From Platanthera guangdongensis (taxonomy: Eukaryota; Streptophyta; Magnoliopsida; Asparagales; Orchidaceae): 64,000 nt of DNA. The stretch spans positions 80,340,757 to 80,404,756 of the forward strand of contig CM077165.1 of assembly GCA_039583875.1 (NCBI GenBank), read 5' to 3'. How positions within the stretch are numbered: the first letter of the stretch is position 1; every line of letters starts with the position of its first letter. This document shows, piece after piece, positions 43,083-54,541 of the stretch. A model generated the notes under the pieces. The model did no database searches, was not told the DNA's origin, and saw only the letters and a list, made by a program, of their open reading frames with translations. Made by a program: the position numbers and the translations under genes.

Positions 43083-44639
43083 TTATTCTAAGTTTATCAT
43101 ACCTAGTTCAATCTTAAACTTATTGAACTTAGTTTCTTCTAAGGGCTTAGTATACATATCAGCTAGTTGATTATCTGTTCTAACATATTCCAGTAAAATA
43201 TCTTCTTTTTCTACATGTTCTCTAAGAAAATGATATTTTATTTCAATATGTTTAGTTCTACTATGAGATACAGGATTATTTGCAATTGATATAGCACTTG
43301 TAGAATCAGAAAAGAGTGGAGTTCTACTTACCTGAATTCCATAGTCCTCAAGCTGATGTTGTATCCATAGAAGTTGAGCACAGCAACTTCCTGCAGCCAC
43401 ATATTCTGATTCTGCTGTGGAGATAGCCACACTTGTTTGCTTTTTGCTACTCCATGAAATCAGTCTTCCACCTAGGAATTGACAGGTTCCAGTTGTGATT
43501 TTTCTATCTTCTTTGCATCCTACAAAGTCTGCATCTGAATAACCTGTTAGTTCAAAATCTCCATTCCTAGGGTACCAGAGGCCTAGATAAGGAGTGCCCT
43601 TTAGATATCTCAATATCCTCTTGACTGCTGTCAAATGAGACTCCTTAGGGCATGCTTGATACCTAGCACAGACACATGTAGCATACATGATATCTGGTCT
43701 ACTTGCAGTCAAATATAGAAGGGAGCCAACTATCCCTCTATACAAAGACTCATCTACAAGTTTCCCTGCATCATCCTTGCTAAGAGACATACTTGACCCC
43801 ATAGGAGTCTTCATGGTACTGGATGAATCCATACCATACTTCCTTATGAGTTCTAGGGTGAACTTAGACTGGCATATGGATAAACCATTCTCAGTCTGTC
43901 TAACTTGGAGACCCAAGAAGAACTTAAGCTCCCTCATACTACTCATCTCAAATTGCCCTTGCATTAGTTTTGCAAACTTTTTGCAAAGACTACTTTCAGT
44001 AGACCCAAATATTATGTCATCTACATATATTTGGACTAGTATTACTTTGCCTCTGGATTCCCTAAGGAATAGAGTTTTGTCTATTTTCCCTCTTGTGAAC
44101 TTATTCTCAATGAGGAAACTAGACAGGGTTTCATACAAAGCCCTAGGGGCTTGCTTTAACCCATATAAAGCTTTCCTAAGTCTATAGACATGATTAGGTT
44201 GAGTTGAATCAACAAAACCTGATGGCTGTTCCACATAGACTTCCTCTTTTAGATTACCATTCAGAAAGGCTGACTTTACATCCATTTGGTAAACTTTAAA
44301 TCCTTGAAAGGTTGCATAGGCCAGGAACATCCTTATGGCTTCCAGTCTGGCTACTGGAGCAAAGGTTTGATCAAAATCAATACCTTCTTCCTGTCTATAT
44401 CCTTTAGCAACCAATCTTGCTTTGTTCTTAATGATGACTCCATGTTCATCCATCTTGTTCCTAAAGATCCACTTGGTCCCAATTATGTTGTGGTCTTTTG
44501 GTTTAGGAACAAGCTCCCAGACTTTGCATCTCTTGAACTGATTCAGCTCTTCTTGCATTGCCTCAATCCAATGAGGGTCTAGGATGGCTTCTTCAAACTT
44601 CTTTGGTTCAACTTGGGATAGAAAACTGGAGAAGAGCAC
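43083..44639 (-). CDS. E pol, RT-RNase H part
   Basis: Reverse transcriptase and RNase H of Ty1/copia type, 518 codons open. [54 protein letters not shown] and the catalytic YVDDIIFGS. RNase [72 protein letters not shown], ending [10 protein letters not shown]. The catalytic residues I can see are intact. Its natural upstream frame continues to about 44830 with one TAA near 44674 (GDPR-stop-GVQTRS). A 1-nt shift then separates it from the protease-integrase ORF. Confidence 0.9.
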   Translation of the reverse strand: MLFSSFLSQVEPKKFEEAILDPHWIEAMQEELNQFKRCKVWELVPKPKDHNIIGTKWIFRNKMDEHGVIIKNKARLVAKGYRQEEGIDFDQTFAPVARLEAIRMFLAYATFQGFKVYQMDVKSAFLNGNLKEEVYVEQPSGFVDSTQPNHVYRLRKALYGLKQAPRALYETLSSFLIENKFTRGKIDKTLFLRESRGKVILVQIYVDDIIFGSTESSLCKKFAKLMQGQFEMSSMRELKFFLGLQVRQTENGLSICQSKFTLELIRKYGMDSSSTMKTPMGSSMSLSKDDAGKLVDESLYRGIVGSLLYLTASRPDIMYATCVCARYQACPKESHLTAVKRILRYLKGTPYLGLWYPRNGDFELTGYSDADFVGCKEDRKITTGTCQFLGGRLISWSSKKQTSVAISTAESEYVAAGSCCAQLLWIQHQLEDYGIQVSRTPLFSDSTSAISIANNPVSHSRTKHIEIKYHFLREHVEKEDILLEYVRTDNQLADMYTKPLEETKFNKFKIELGMINLE

Positions 44640-44758
44640 TGCATTCAGATTTCTGCTCCTTGTTTGTACCCCTTATCTTGGATCACCAATGATTTGATCT
44701 GCTGGATGATCTCTAAGATGTCTATTGGCTGGAGGTATACTGACTTCAGGTTGAACTT

Positions 44759-46249
44759 CTACAGTTTCTTCATCTTGCTGCACTCCTTGGACTTCTTCTG
44801 TATTAGGTACATGTAGTACTCCCCTGGACAGCAGCCAGTATCTTCTACTTGCTGTCTTGCAGTAGGTTCTTCTTCTATAGTGAGCTTGTCCATCTTCTTT
44901 GTTATACCTGTGGAGCTGCAAATACTACTAGACAACTCATTATTAATAAGTCTAGTTTCATCAAATACTACATGTACAGACTCTTCTACAACTTGAGTAG
45001 ATAGGTTGTAGACTCTATAAGCCTTACTGTTGTTGCTGTACCCAACAAAAATTCCCTCTTGGGTCTTGGCAGCAAACTTAGTCAAGTAAGACTTTCCATT
45101 GTTAAGTATAAAGCACTTACAACCAAAGATCCTGAAGTAGGATAGGTTTGGTTTCCTGCCTTTCACAACCTCATAGGGGGTCTTGTTGAGGCCTTTAGTA
45201 TTGGTAGCCCTATTAATAACATGGCATGCAGTATTAACTGCTTCAGCCCAGAAATATTCTGGTAGTGATGTATCACTTAATAGGGTCATACCAGCCTCAA
45301 TCAAGGTTCTATTCTTCCTCTCAGCAATGCCATTTTGCTGAGGTGTCCTTGGTGAAGAAAACTCTTGAAATATCCCAAATTCTTCACATAGTTTTGTCAT
45401 ACTATCAGACTGAAATTCAGTGCCATGGTCACTTCTTATTTTGACCACTGTACTATCTAGTTCATTCTGAATTTGTTTGATAAAGCTATAGAAGACACTA
45501 GGTGTTTCAGATTTCTGACTAAGGAAGAACACCCAGGAAAACCTTGAGTAGTCATCTACAACTACAAAGGTATAGACCTTCCTACCTAGGCTATGAACTG
45601 GCATAGGACCAAAGAGATCCATATACAAGAGGTATAAACACCTCACAGCATCTTTGTTTTCAATGCTACTAAAGGTGGATCTAGTCTGCTTGCCCTTTTG
45701 ACAAGCTGAGCATATACTATCTTTAATACACTTAACATGAGGACCATTCCTCACTAACTCTTTGCTAAAGATTTTGTCAATTGTCTTGTAGTTTAGATGG
45801 GCTAGCCTCTTGTGCCATTTGACACAATGAGAGACTGTCTCATCAGCTACAAGACACACTGAAGAACCATTGTTCTCAACCATAATGTCTAGGCAGTAGA
45901 CATTCCTTTTTCTATAACCAGTCAAAATGATCTCTTGATCATTTGACCTCCTGATATGACAACCATCTTTGACAAATGAGATGTCATATCCTACATCACT
46001 CAATTGACTTATATTAATAAGGTTATGTTTCAAACCTTTAACATAGGCCACTTGAGTAATTGTAATATAGGAGTTAGATATGTTACCAAAACCCTTGATG
46101 ATCCCTTTTTCAGAACCACCAAAGGTGACTTTTGGACCATCCTTGATGGGTGTGTAGTCCTTTAGTAAACCCCTTGTTCCAGTCATATGTCTGGAACATC
46201 CACTGTCCAAGTACCATATTGGGGCATGACCACTTGGACTCACCTGCAA
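44759..46249 (-). CDS. E pol, protease-integrase part
   Basis: The protease active site WYLDSGCSRHMTG lies near the N-terminus. Integrase follows: zinc domain HKRLAHLNYKTI...CSACQKGKQTRSTF, catalytic residues in MDLFGPM, IRSDHGTEF and AERKNRTLIE, then the FGCKCFILNNGKSYL and GYSNNSKAYRVY blocks. The real frame extends upstream of the listed ATG (LEKPAGSFVRKQTNLYQGPK) with one TAA between GSKVH and SVLQ. It is in the +1 frame relative to gag. The C-terminal end after EDTGCCPGE is out of frame, because a 1-nt shift near 44825 moves it from the true linker. Confidence 0.88.
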   Translation of the reverse strand: MQVSPSGHAPIWYLDSGCSRHMTGTRGLLKDYTPIKDGPKVTFGGSEKGIIKGFGNISNSYITITQVAYVKGLKHNLINISQLSDVGYDISFVKDGCHIRRSNDQEIILTGYRKRNVYCLDIMVENNGSSVCLVADETVSHCVKWHKRLAHLNYKTIDKIFSKELVRNGPHVKCIKDSICSACQKGKQTRSTFSSIENKDAVRCLYLLYMDLFGPMPVHSLGRKVYTFVVVDDYSRFSWVFFLSQKSETPSVFYSFIKQIQNELDSTVVKIRSDHGTEFQSDSMTKLCEEFGIFQEFSSPRTPQQNGIAERKNRTLIEAGMTLLSDTSLPEYFWAEAVNTACHVINRATNTKGLNKTPYEVVKGRKPNLSYFRIFGCKCFILNNGKSYLTKFAAKTQEGIFVGYSNNSKAYRVYNLSTQVVEESVHVVFDETRLINNELSSSICSSTGITKKMDKLTIEEEPTARQQVEDTGCCPGEYYMYLIQKKSKECSKMKKL

Positions 46250-46322
46250 AACAGATTAGTGAACCTTAGAACCCAAAAAATTCTTGGGTCCTTGGTACAG
46301 GTTAGTTTGCTTCCTAACAAAG

Positions 46323-48293
46323 CTACCTGCAGGTTTTTCCAACAGGTAGTTTGCTACTCACTTTGGCACTAGCATTGTGCCAACAGTCCATTGCAAAGTG
46401 GCCTACCTTGCCACAGCACCAACACTCAAACTTATTGTACCTTTGCTTAGGTACAGTCTTAGCTGTTTTATCTACAGCTGACTTGTTGAGAGTTGGGGCT
46501 TTGCCCTTGGACTTGGACTTGACAGTCCTAGCTGGTTTAGTAAATCCCAGTCCAGCTCTACCTTTGTGATGAATAAATTCATCAATTAAGGGTAGAACTG
46601 ACTTATGTTTAGAAAACCTAGCAACTAAGTCTTTCTCCTTCTGAAGATTAATCTCCAGACTCTTGATTTGATCATTCTTAAATGATATAGTCCCCATCTG
46701 AATCACAGTTATTTGCTTCAGTCTGGCTATCTCATTTAGCTTTTGATCAAACATCTTCTCATAATCAGTTGCAGCCATTTTGAGTCTTGCAATCTCCTTA
46801 GTTTGACTCTTGGCCAAGGATTTGCATTTCTTAAATGCTTGCAACAGAACTTTATATTCATCTATCAACTGATGAATATCCTCTTCAGACTCAGATGCAC
46901 TCTCATCACTTGATGATGATGAATCTGATTCTGTACTAGCACAAGAAATTGAACTGAAAGAACAATGTTGTACCTTACTAGGTCCTGGCTGCTCCAGGAT
47001 TTTGTCACTTTCTATCAATGCCATCAGTCCTTGGCACTGACTGTCCTCTTGTTCATATATAGAGTTCATGATCTGGATGAACTCTTCTTCTTCTTCCTCA
47101 GCAAACAGTCCTATGTATGCTTCAGCATCTGACTCAGTTTCTGATGAAGAAATGTCTGACAGGCTCTTATCCTTTTTTGCAACAAAAGACTTTTCCTTCT
47201 TGCCCTTGTATTGAGTCTTTTTCTTGTCATTAGACTCCTTCCTTTTCTCTGGACAGTCTGCAACAACATGTCCTTGTCTATTACAGCAATAGCATACTAT
47301 TTTTGAAAGAGTTGCTTTGCTAGACTTGGTCTTTTTCCCGTCTTTCTTTGAAGACTTTTTATTCTGATAATAGTCTTCTTTACCCTGTGAAGTAGATGGC
47401 CTTGTCCTCCACTGTTTCTTCTTTAAGAACTTCTGAAAATGTCTTGTGAAGGAAGCAAAGTCCTCATCACTTTCACTGCTTTCAGACTTTCTGCTGGCTG
47501 ACTCATCTAACTCAGTTTCAGCTGCTTTTGGTGGTGGAGTTGGTGACTTACTTCTGTACTTTCTGGGGGCTTCTGTTTTAAAGGTCACTGTCCTTTCTTT
47601 ATGTTCACTTCCTGTAGATTTCTCCTCTTCTTTCCTCACCATTAACTGCATTTCATAGGACAGCAGTTTGCCAAACAGTGTTGGTGGAGGAATTTCTGCT
47701 AACTTTGTCATTTCCCTTATGGCATAGATCTTGGTGTCCCAATCTTTTGTAAGGGACCTTAAGAACTTATCAGTAAGCTCATAATTACTGAACTCTCTGC
47801 CATAGGACATAAGCTTATTCACAATCCTATAGAACTTTTTATAGCATTCAGTTATGCTGTCAGATCTACTTTGCCTAAAGCTTTCATATTCTTGGTTTAG
47901 CAAAGATTTTCTATCTTGCCTCACTTCTTCAGAACCCTCCATGTACACAATAAGAGTATCCCACATTTCCTTGGATGTCTTGCAGTGTATCAGATTCTGA
48001 AAGGTAGCATCATCTATAGCACTCACAATGATGTTCTGAGCCCTTTTGTCCATTGTGGCTAGAACAATCTCATCCTTTGTCATTTCAGAGAAATCCTTTG
48101 GTATTCTCTGATTTGCATCTAAGACTGAAACCTTCATGGGCACATATGGCCCTTCTTTCACTGTGATATAAATCCTAGGGTCTGAGGCTTCCATAAACAG
48201 TCTCACCCTTTCCTTCCAGATGCCAAAGATCTCTTTTCTGCAAATAGGTAGCTTCATGGATCCCAATTCCTTATGATTCTCAGTGGAACCCAT
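46323..48293 (-). CDS. E gag: copia capsid protein with two zinc knuckles
   Basis: 657 codons, open. The N-terminal half is a UBN2-type copia capsid domain (IWKERVRLFMEASDPR, KTSKEMWDTLIVYMEG, YKKFYRIVNKLMSYG, LLSYEMQLMVRKEEE). A Lys/Ser-rich linker leads to the first CCHC knuckle, CYCCNRQGHVVADC (residues about 342-355). A Ser/Glu-rich acidic stretch and a probable coiled coil follow (ARLKMAATDYEKMFDQKLNEIARLK). A second knuckle CWCCGKVGHFAMDC (about 627-640) is near the C-terminus. Copia Gag normally has one. F keeps a comparable layout after its single visible knuckle. It ends GKTCR-stop, and pol follows in +1 frame. Confidence 0.9.
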   Translation of the reverse strand: MGSTENHKELGSMKLPICRKEIFGIWKERVRLFMEASDPRIYITVKEGPYVPMKVSVLDANQRIPKDFSEMTKDEIVLATMDKRAQNIIVSAIDDATFQNLIHCKTSKEMWDTLIVYMEGSEEVRQDRKSLLNQEYESFRQSRSDSITECYKKFYRIVNKLMSYGREFSNYELTDKFLRSLTKDWDTKIYAIREMTKLAEIPPPTLFGKLLSYEMQLMVRKEEEKSTGSEHKERTVTFKTEAPRKYRSKSPTPPPKAAETELDESASRKSESSESDEDFASFTRHFQKFLKKKQWRTRPSTSQGKEDYYQNKKSSKKDGKKTKSSKATLSKIVCYCCNRQGHVVADCPEKRKESNDKKKTQYKGKKEKSFVAKKDKSLSDISSSETESDAEAYIGLFAEEEEEEFIQIMNSIYEQEDSQCQGLMALIESDKILEQPGPSKVQHCSFSSISCASTESDSSSSSDESASESEEDIHQLIDEYKVLLQAFKKCKSLAKSQTKEIARLKMAATDYEKMFDQKLNEIARLKQITVIQMGTISFKNDQIKSLEINLQKEKDLVARFSKHKSVLPLIDEFIHHKGRAGLGFTKPARTVKSKSKGKAPTLNKSAVDKTAKTVPKQRYNKFECWCCGKVGHFAMDCWHNASAKVSSKLPVGKTCR

Positions 48294-48382
48294 GGTTCTT
48301 GATTTTCTTGATTCTGTACTTTTACTTAGACTGAATCTGCCAACAGGATCTACTCAGACAGTTAAGTCTTTTTTTAGCAACC

Positions 48383-48396
48383 TGGCTCTGATACCA
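48383..48396 (-). other. Primer-binding site of E
   Basis: On the minus strand TGGTATCAGAGCCA lies 2 nt after the 5' LTR end (CTTTCA-AG-TGGTATC). It is intact and of tRNA-iMet type. Confidence 0.92.
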
Positions 48397-48398
48397 CT

Positions 48399-50444
48399 TG
48401 AAAGATATTGTACCTAATCACCTAGAGGGGGGGTGAATAGGTGACTTAAATCTTTTTAACTTTTTAGGCAGAAATCAGATTAAACACAGAATTATATCTA
48501 CTTTATCACAGCACACAATCAGCAATCACAGAATTCCACAAGCACACAGTAGACACTCAGATTTATAGTGGTTCCCCAAGATTTGGGTACATCCACTTTC
48601 CCCCTTCGCCTATCTAGCAGTGTACTAGATTCGGCCAAACTCCTCCACTATCTCAGATCCTCAGATCTTACACTCAGAACCCCAAACCAGGTTCCTACAG
48701 CTCAGGCCCAAGGCCCTACAACTCAGCTTCTTCACAAAGCCTACACTCAGCCACCAAGGCCTACACTCAGCCACCAAGGCCTACACTCAGCCACAACAGG
48801 CCAACACTCAGAGATACAAATCTCCTACACTCAGGCACACAGGCTCTACACTCAGCCTTTATAATTACAGGCTTACAAAACTCAGATCCCTAAGGATCCT
48901 ACAAGATAATATGAATACAAAATGTTAACTCTACAACTCAGAGAAAAGAGAGAAGAGTTGTGAGTTTCTTGATGAGTTCTTGGAAGAACTCAGCTGAAAT
49001 CAATCTGACTTGGCTTTCTTCAAAGCTTCTTGAATGTAGAACACAATAAGATTGACCTCCTCTGCAGTTGATCCTTGATCTCTGCTACTTAAGATTCAGA
49101 ACAAATCTGAACCCTTCTTCTCAGCCTGTTTCCAACGGCTGACTTCTTGGATGGAGCTATCTCTCTCTCCAACTTCTTAGATCTTCACTAGATTCTTCAA
49201 GGAATAGCTAGATCTTCTTTGTATATTGATCACTTGAACTTGTGTTCAATCTTTCAATCATCTCTTTCTGTAGACAGTGTAAGCCTATTTATAGGCCTTC
49301 TTCATGGTAACCGGCTGGTCCGGTCCATAACTGATTTCTGACAACTCTGACAGGTGCAGTAGACCGGCTGGAATGGCAGCTGTCAAGTCATCCAGTCAGT
49401 TCTTGAAAATTCTGTAACTGTCTGAAAGTGTCGAGACTGTCTGTCTTTAAGTGTCGACACTTATAGACCAAGTGTCGACACAAGTTGACTAAGTGTCGAC
49501 ACTAGCCTACAAGGTGTCGACACAACTCCTTGTGTTGTAGATTGTATATCTCGACACAGCTTCTTCTTCATGTGTCGACACTGATATTGAGTGTCGACAC
49601 AACACTTTGTTCTTCAGCACTTTGTTGAAATCTTGTAAGTGTCGACACAACTCCTTTGTGTCGACAAATCTTCATGTGTTGAACTTGTTAAGTGTCGACA
49701 CTTCTTCTTTGTCTCGACACATGTCTTCAGTGTTGATACTTGCTGAGTGTCGACACAGCTCCTTGTGTCGACACATCCTTCTTCTGTTGAGTCTCTGGCT
49801 GAGTGTCGACACATCACCTTAGTGTCGACACTTGTACTTAGAATTTTCTGAACTTTGCTAAGTGTCGACACAGCTCCTTGTGTCGACACTTTCTTCAAGT
49901 GTTGAGTCTTCTGCTGAGTGTCGACACATTCTTTCTTGTGTCGACACTTTCTTCAAGTGTTGAGTCTTCAGCTGAGTGTCGACACATTGCTCTGGGTGTC
50001 GACACTTATACTTAGACTCTGCTGACTTTTGCTGAGTGTCGACACAGCCTCCAAGTGTCGACATTTTCTGATGTAGACACAGTTTCACTGGGTGTCGACA
50101 CAACTGCTAAGTGTCGACACAGCTTCACTGGGCTTTTCTTCATTGAGTGTCGACAAAGCTCCTTGTGTCGACACTTTCTGTCTGGTGTCGACTCTGCATC
50201 CCTGGTGTCGACACAATGACTCCAAGTGTTGAAACTGCTTGCCTGGGTGTCGACACAAGTCTTCTTAAGTGTCGACACTTTGCTCCTGGGTGTCGACACA
50301 TGGACTTAGAAACTTTTTCTTCTTTCCTGTAAATACTTAACCTGCACAAGTAAACACAAAATACATCAAATACATTTTGATGTATATCATTGAGTTGGGT
50401 GAGGCTTCTTCAAATCAGGTACATTTAAACCAATGTACCCAACA
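48399..50444 (-). repeat. 5' LTR of element E
   Basis: 2046 bp, nearly identical to the 3' LTR. Its palindrome array (49434-50300) differs at a few cores (for example GTCTCGACAC near 49710 and GTGTCGACAA near 50150). The shared 20-bp repeat lies at 48738-48812. Confidence 0.95.
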
Positions 50445-52757
50445 GGACACCAGGGCTGCAATAGCCACTTCACTAACCGCTGAAGAAGCTCCTACTCCTC
50501 ATATTTCCTTCATCAACTCCCCTCCATCTCAACATCATTCAATATTTCCTTCATCAACTCCCTTTGTTGATGTTTCTACAATTCAACAACCATCTACAGA
50601 TACACCTTCTACTTCCATCCCTTCTATCTCACCATCCAGACCACAATCACTAATTAACATTACCGAGGAAACATCACCTCCTCAATCTCCTCTATCATCA
50701 TATCAACCACCACAAATTGATGATACACTTTTGTAATCTCTTAATTTTGATTTATTATCATTTGTATCTCCATAACCATCTCCACAACATTCCCCTATTC
50801 AGGAAGATACTATACTCCCTGATGTCACAACATCCACAATTCCAACAGACATTCAAACATCTTCAATCTCATAAGCATTCACCATCTGTCCAACATGCTC
50901 CATGCCCTCTTCTTCTATATCAGCAAACATTCTTGAGCTTATTACTCCTACCCTTAAGAAACTGATAGCAGAAGCCATTGCTCCACTTGCTGCTTCCATC
51001 TCTGGACTTACTTCACAGCTTGCTTCTTTCACCACTATCCCTTCTTCTGGGGGCCTGGGTTCAGGACTCTCTGAAACCAGGCAGGGGGAGATGTTCCATG
51101 AAGAAGCTCCAGCAATTCAAGAAGAAGTTCCTGCAGAAATTCCAGCAGTAGCAGATGCAGTTATTACTGAAACAAATACAGAAATGCATCCAGTTGGTAT
51201 AGAAGATGAAGATACAGATTTTTCAATTTCTAAGATAATCACTGTTGGTTATTTCATCATCCACCCACAGTGGATATTCATTCATTACTTTATTCTTTTG
51301 ATACAGTTTATAGTTGCATTTTACCAGTTTTTAATACAGTTGATACAGTTTTTGATTACTCTAATGTAATAGTCTGCTATTCTGCTCCAATTGATTCTTC
51401 AGTCTTAGAAGAAATTAGAAATAGTTTTTGTAACACCACTTCCAGTATTTCTGTTATAGAGCCAAAGGCTCTCTCTCCACCAACCTTTGCTTGGGTTTAA
51501 TCTCCCATGCAGACATGGATGAGATTATGTTTGAAGATATAGACACTACAGATACTGATGTACAGATTAGTGCAGAACATATAGTTCCAAAGCCTCAGGC
51601 TGAAGAAGAGCATGTAGCTGAACAGCCACAGGATGAGAAAATAGATACAAGTATACAGCCACAGGCTCATACTGTACTTTCTGAGGCAATGCTTAAATAA
51701 ATCAATGTTCTTTATGATAACCATGCCGATGAATCTGATGATGATGATGATGAAGAAGAATCAGATGAATCAGATGATATTGGGTCTAAGAAGAGAAAAG
51801 CCAAGAGAATGGCTCCAAAAAAGGCTGCTCAAATACCAAATCCCACAGCAGATACTCCCTACTACATTCTGCACAACATTACTCTCACTCCAGATACTCC
51901 CTACTGGATGAGACTTTCTAAGAATGAATAAAAGAGAATAAAGAAAATGAAGAGATATAATTCTCCTCCTAAGAAGTCCTGGAGAGGACCTCCTCCTCCT
52001 CCTCCTGCTACAGGATTAGCAGGAAATATTTCTCAAGTTCAAAGGCCTGCTTCTTATCAATCAAGACCAACTCATAGCGGTAAATAAAGATCTTCAAGGT
52101 CAAACACTCAATCTAGCACCCAATAGAGAAAACAGTAGTAGTAACATGATAGTCAAGGTAATCAGCTAACAGAACAAGGTAGCCAGGAAAAAGAAGAATC
52201 TAGTCCATAGAGACCTTCCTCTCCAACATATAATCCAGAATTGGATCCAAACTATAGAATGGTCAGGTTCAATGAGCTGATAGCTCTATCTCAGATAAGG
52301 AAGGCCAGGGAAGAAGGAAAGGATTCTTTTCAATTCACTACTATGTCATCTTACAGGAAGAAAGAACTGCACAAATGTAAGGTACAAAATCTTTTCAACA
52401 TTGATACGTATATGAATTTACATCTAGATGTTGTAGTACCCAGAGCTGCAACTGTGAAAATTATTGGTGCACCTCAAGATATAAAAGAAATTTTCAGTCA
52501 AGAAGAAGAAGAGAACATCTATATACAGAGAACAAGAAATAGAGACACAGAACTTCTTATTCTTCATCATTTTTCTTCTTCAAGCTTTTCTTCCAGCAAA
52601 CAATCTTCATTCTGAGATCAAGTTCGCAATCACTCAGGTACATATACTGCAAGGAGAAGTTTTCAACTTGAAGGCCTACACCCTGAAGCAGAGGATCCTA
52701 GAAGAAATATGATTTTCACAAAACCTACGTCCTCTACAGATGCTTCAAAGAAACAGT
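50445..52757 (+). pseudogene. F ORF3, middle and C-terminal parts
   Basis: The frame resumes after the GGACA duplicate as TRAAIATSLTAEEAP and runs through a Ser/Pro/Thr-rich segment with three stops, then ITPTLKKLIAEAIAPLAASI and acidic stretches. After several shifts a conserved block appears at 52241-52500 (DPNYRMVRFNELIALS, KAREEGKD, TMSSYRKKEL, DVVVPRAATVKIIG). C1 carries the same block. Weak C-terminal coding ends near 52757 (STDASKKQ-stop). The region precedes the F polypurine tract. Function unknown. Confidence 0.7.
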
Positions 52758-52915
52758 GATAACTCTCTGATTTTGCATTTTGAATTTTATTTTTGCTATA
52801 TGTAAACTCACAAGGAACTTTTGTTCATATCTACTGACTGTTTTTAAAATTCTGTCAGAAATTTTTTTATTGCTTTGTGATTTTGTTTATTTTATTTTAC
52901 ATAGTGACCTAACCC

Positions 52916-52929
52916 AAATAGGGGGATAT
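52916..52929 (+). other. Polypurine tract of F
   Basis: AAATAGGGGGATAT precedes the LTR start TATTGGAACCC (TGTTGG expected), matching the C1 and E tracts. Confidence 0.82.
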
Positions 52930-54513
52930 TATTGGAACCCTACTTGTGATTTGGGCTAGGTTCACTATTAGGTTTGATGACCCACCATGTATAATCTGGG
53001 GTCATATGTTAGTTTCAGGATTTAGGTCTATCACATTAGTTCATATCACTGAGATCTACCTTCAGAAGACTTTAGAGAATACAAGACTTAAGAGACAAGG
53101 CAGTTTTGAAGATTACATAAAATGTGTTCGATGATAGCTGAATTCAGCTCGACGATCGTCGAATTCAGCTCGATGAAATCATAATTCCTTCTCAGAGTTG
53201 AGCTCGATGAAAGTCTAGCTCCGGTCGACGAACTGTGAGCTTATATCAAAATCTCTGCTCGACGAAGTGCCATCTCAGCTCGACGAACTTGGAGCTCGGT
53301 TTGGCAAGTATATTTTTTGTTCGATGATTTTGGAGCTCAGATTGACGAAGAAGAATTATCAGCTCGATGAACTTGGTGCTCAGGTCGACGAAAGCTTTAC
53401 TGAGGTCGACTAACTATATCCAAGTTCTGCTCGAATAATCTTCTCTGATGATTCTCAGATAGACTAAAGTAGTTTAATTTCAGTAATTAAGAAAGTAATA
53501 CTTTGATAATTAATGTTTATATTCTCAAGAATATAGTCATTCCTTACAGCATTAATTAGGGATTTCACAGAGTTATTACTTAACATATTTACTGGGATAG
53601 TTGAAGAAATGCATTGAATACAAAATCAGTCATTCCATTTCCCAGAAAATATGCAGAGTAATTCAAGGATTTTGAATTTCAAATCAGCAATCAAGATATA
53701 AAAGAAATTTTCAGAAGATTGCTGGGCACCATAGAATAAGTCTAACAGTCAGGAAGAAGAAGAGAACATATGCATACAAAGAACAAAAAAATAGAGACAC
53801 AGAACTTCGTGTTCTTCATCATTCTTCTTCTTCTTCAAGATTTTCTTCTATCAAACAATCATCATTCTGAGATCAACTTCACAATCACTCAGATACATAT
53901 ACTGGAAGAAGAAGTTTTCAACTTGAAGGCCTACACCCTGAAGCAAAGTCTCCACTCCTGACCAGATTTCAATAACTCAGGGGGAGCTTTGATAACATCA
54001 CAAAATCCACTAGTCTTCTCAGAGGATTGTGACAGAGAAGATAATATAAATCTTATTTTCCATATGTGTGTAGGGTTATAACTCCCTTCAAAAGTTAATC
54101 CTTTGGTTGTCAAGTCCCCTGATCAAAAGACTTGGTTTGATTTTTAATCAAAAGCTCAAAGGGTTGCTAAATCTCCCTTGAAAATAGATCTTGTGGTGAC
54201 AGGGCACCTGAATAAAAACCTATGGTGGCAGGGCACCTGATCAAAAACCTATAGTGGATTCCTACCAGGGAGGTAGAAAAGTTGATGTACCCAGGTTTAT
54301 TGGAGAACCACTATAAATTTCCTTGTGTCGTCTGGTTGTGCTATACTTTTTATTTTGCTGTGCTGTGATATATATTTTATTACTCATATATATATATCAC
54401 CTATTTTAATTCTCTGTAAAATCAACTCAAGGTTTTCAAAATACTCTATTCACCCCCCCCCCCCCTCTAGAGTTAGTTAGATCAATCCCTCAGCATCTGA
54501 GGCATCACTTCCA
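52930..54513 (+). repeat. LTR of F, with PPT upstream and PBS downstream
   Basis: About 1584 bp, from TATTGGAACCC to ATCACTTCCA. It shares GATTTGGGCTAGGTTCACTA, a GTCGACGA motif array (53120-53420) including CTCGACGATCGTCGA, the TATA box (53695) and the CACCCC...CTCTAGAG block with C1. A C14-type homopolymer at 54453-54466 reflects slippage in that block. TGGTATCAGAG follows at 54516, so this LTR has internal sequence on both sides. Confidence 0.85.
53695..53706 (+). promoter_or_regulatory. TATA box of the F LTR
   Basis: GATATAAAAGAA, in the same relative position as AAATATAAAAGAG in the C1 LTR. Confidence 0.55.
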
Positions 54514-54515
54514 AT

Positions 54516-54526
54516 TGGTATCAGAG
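54516..54526 (+). other. Primer-binding site after the F LTR
   Basis: TGGTATCAGAG lies 2 nt after the LTR end, then the sequence is cut by the H LTR about 15 bp later. A PBS on this side means a second F-type internal region once followed. Confidence 0.75.
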
Positions 54527-54541
54527 GTTATCTGATATCAC

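Larger units (their letters stand above)
37397..50444 (-). mobile_element. Element E: near-complete Ty1/copia element with a large third ORF
   Basis: LTRs of 2049 bp (37397-39445) and 2046 bp (48399-50444) flank 9 kb of internal sequence. GGACA duplicates lie at 37392-37396 and 50445-50449. On the minus strand the order is LTR, PBS, gag (48293-46323), protease-integrase (46249-44759), RT-RNase H (44639-43083), palindrome spacer, ORF3 (42574-39722), polypurine tract, LTR. The LTRs differ only at scattered positions, so this is the youngest element here. A few stops and frameshifts remain. It looks SIRE/Maximus-like in layout. Confidence 0.95.
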
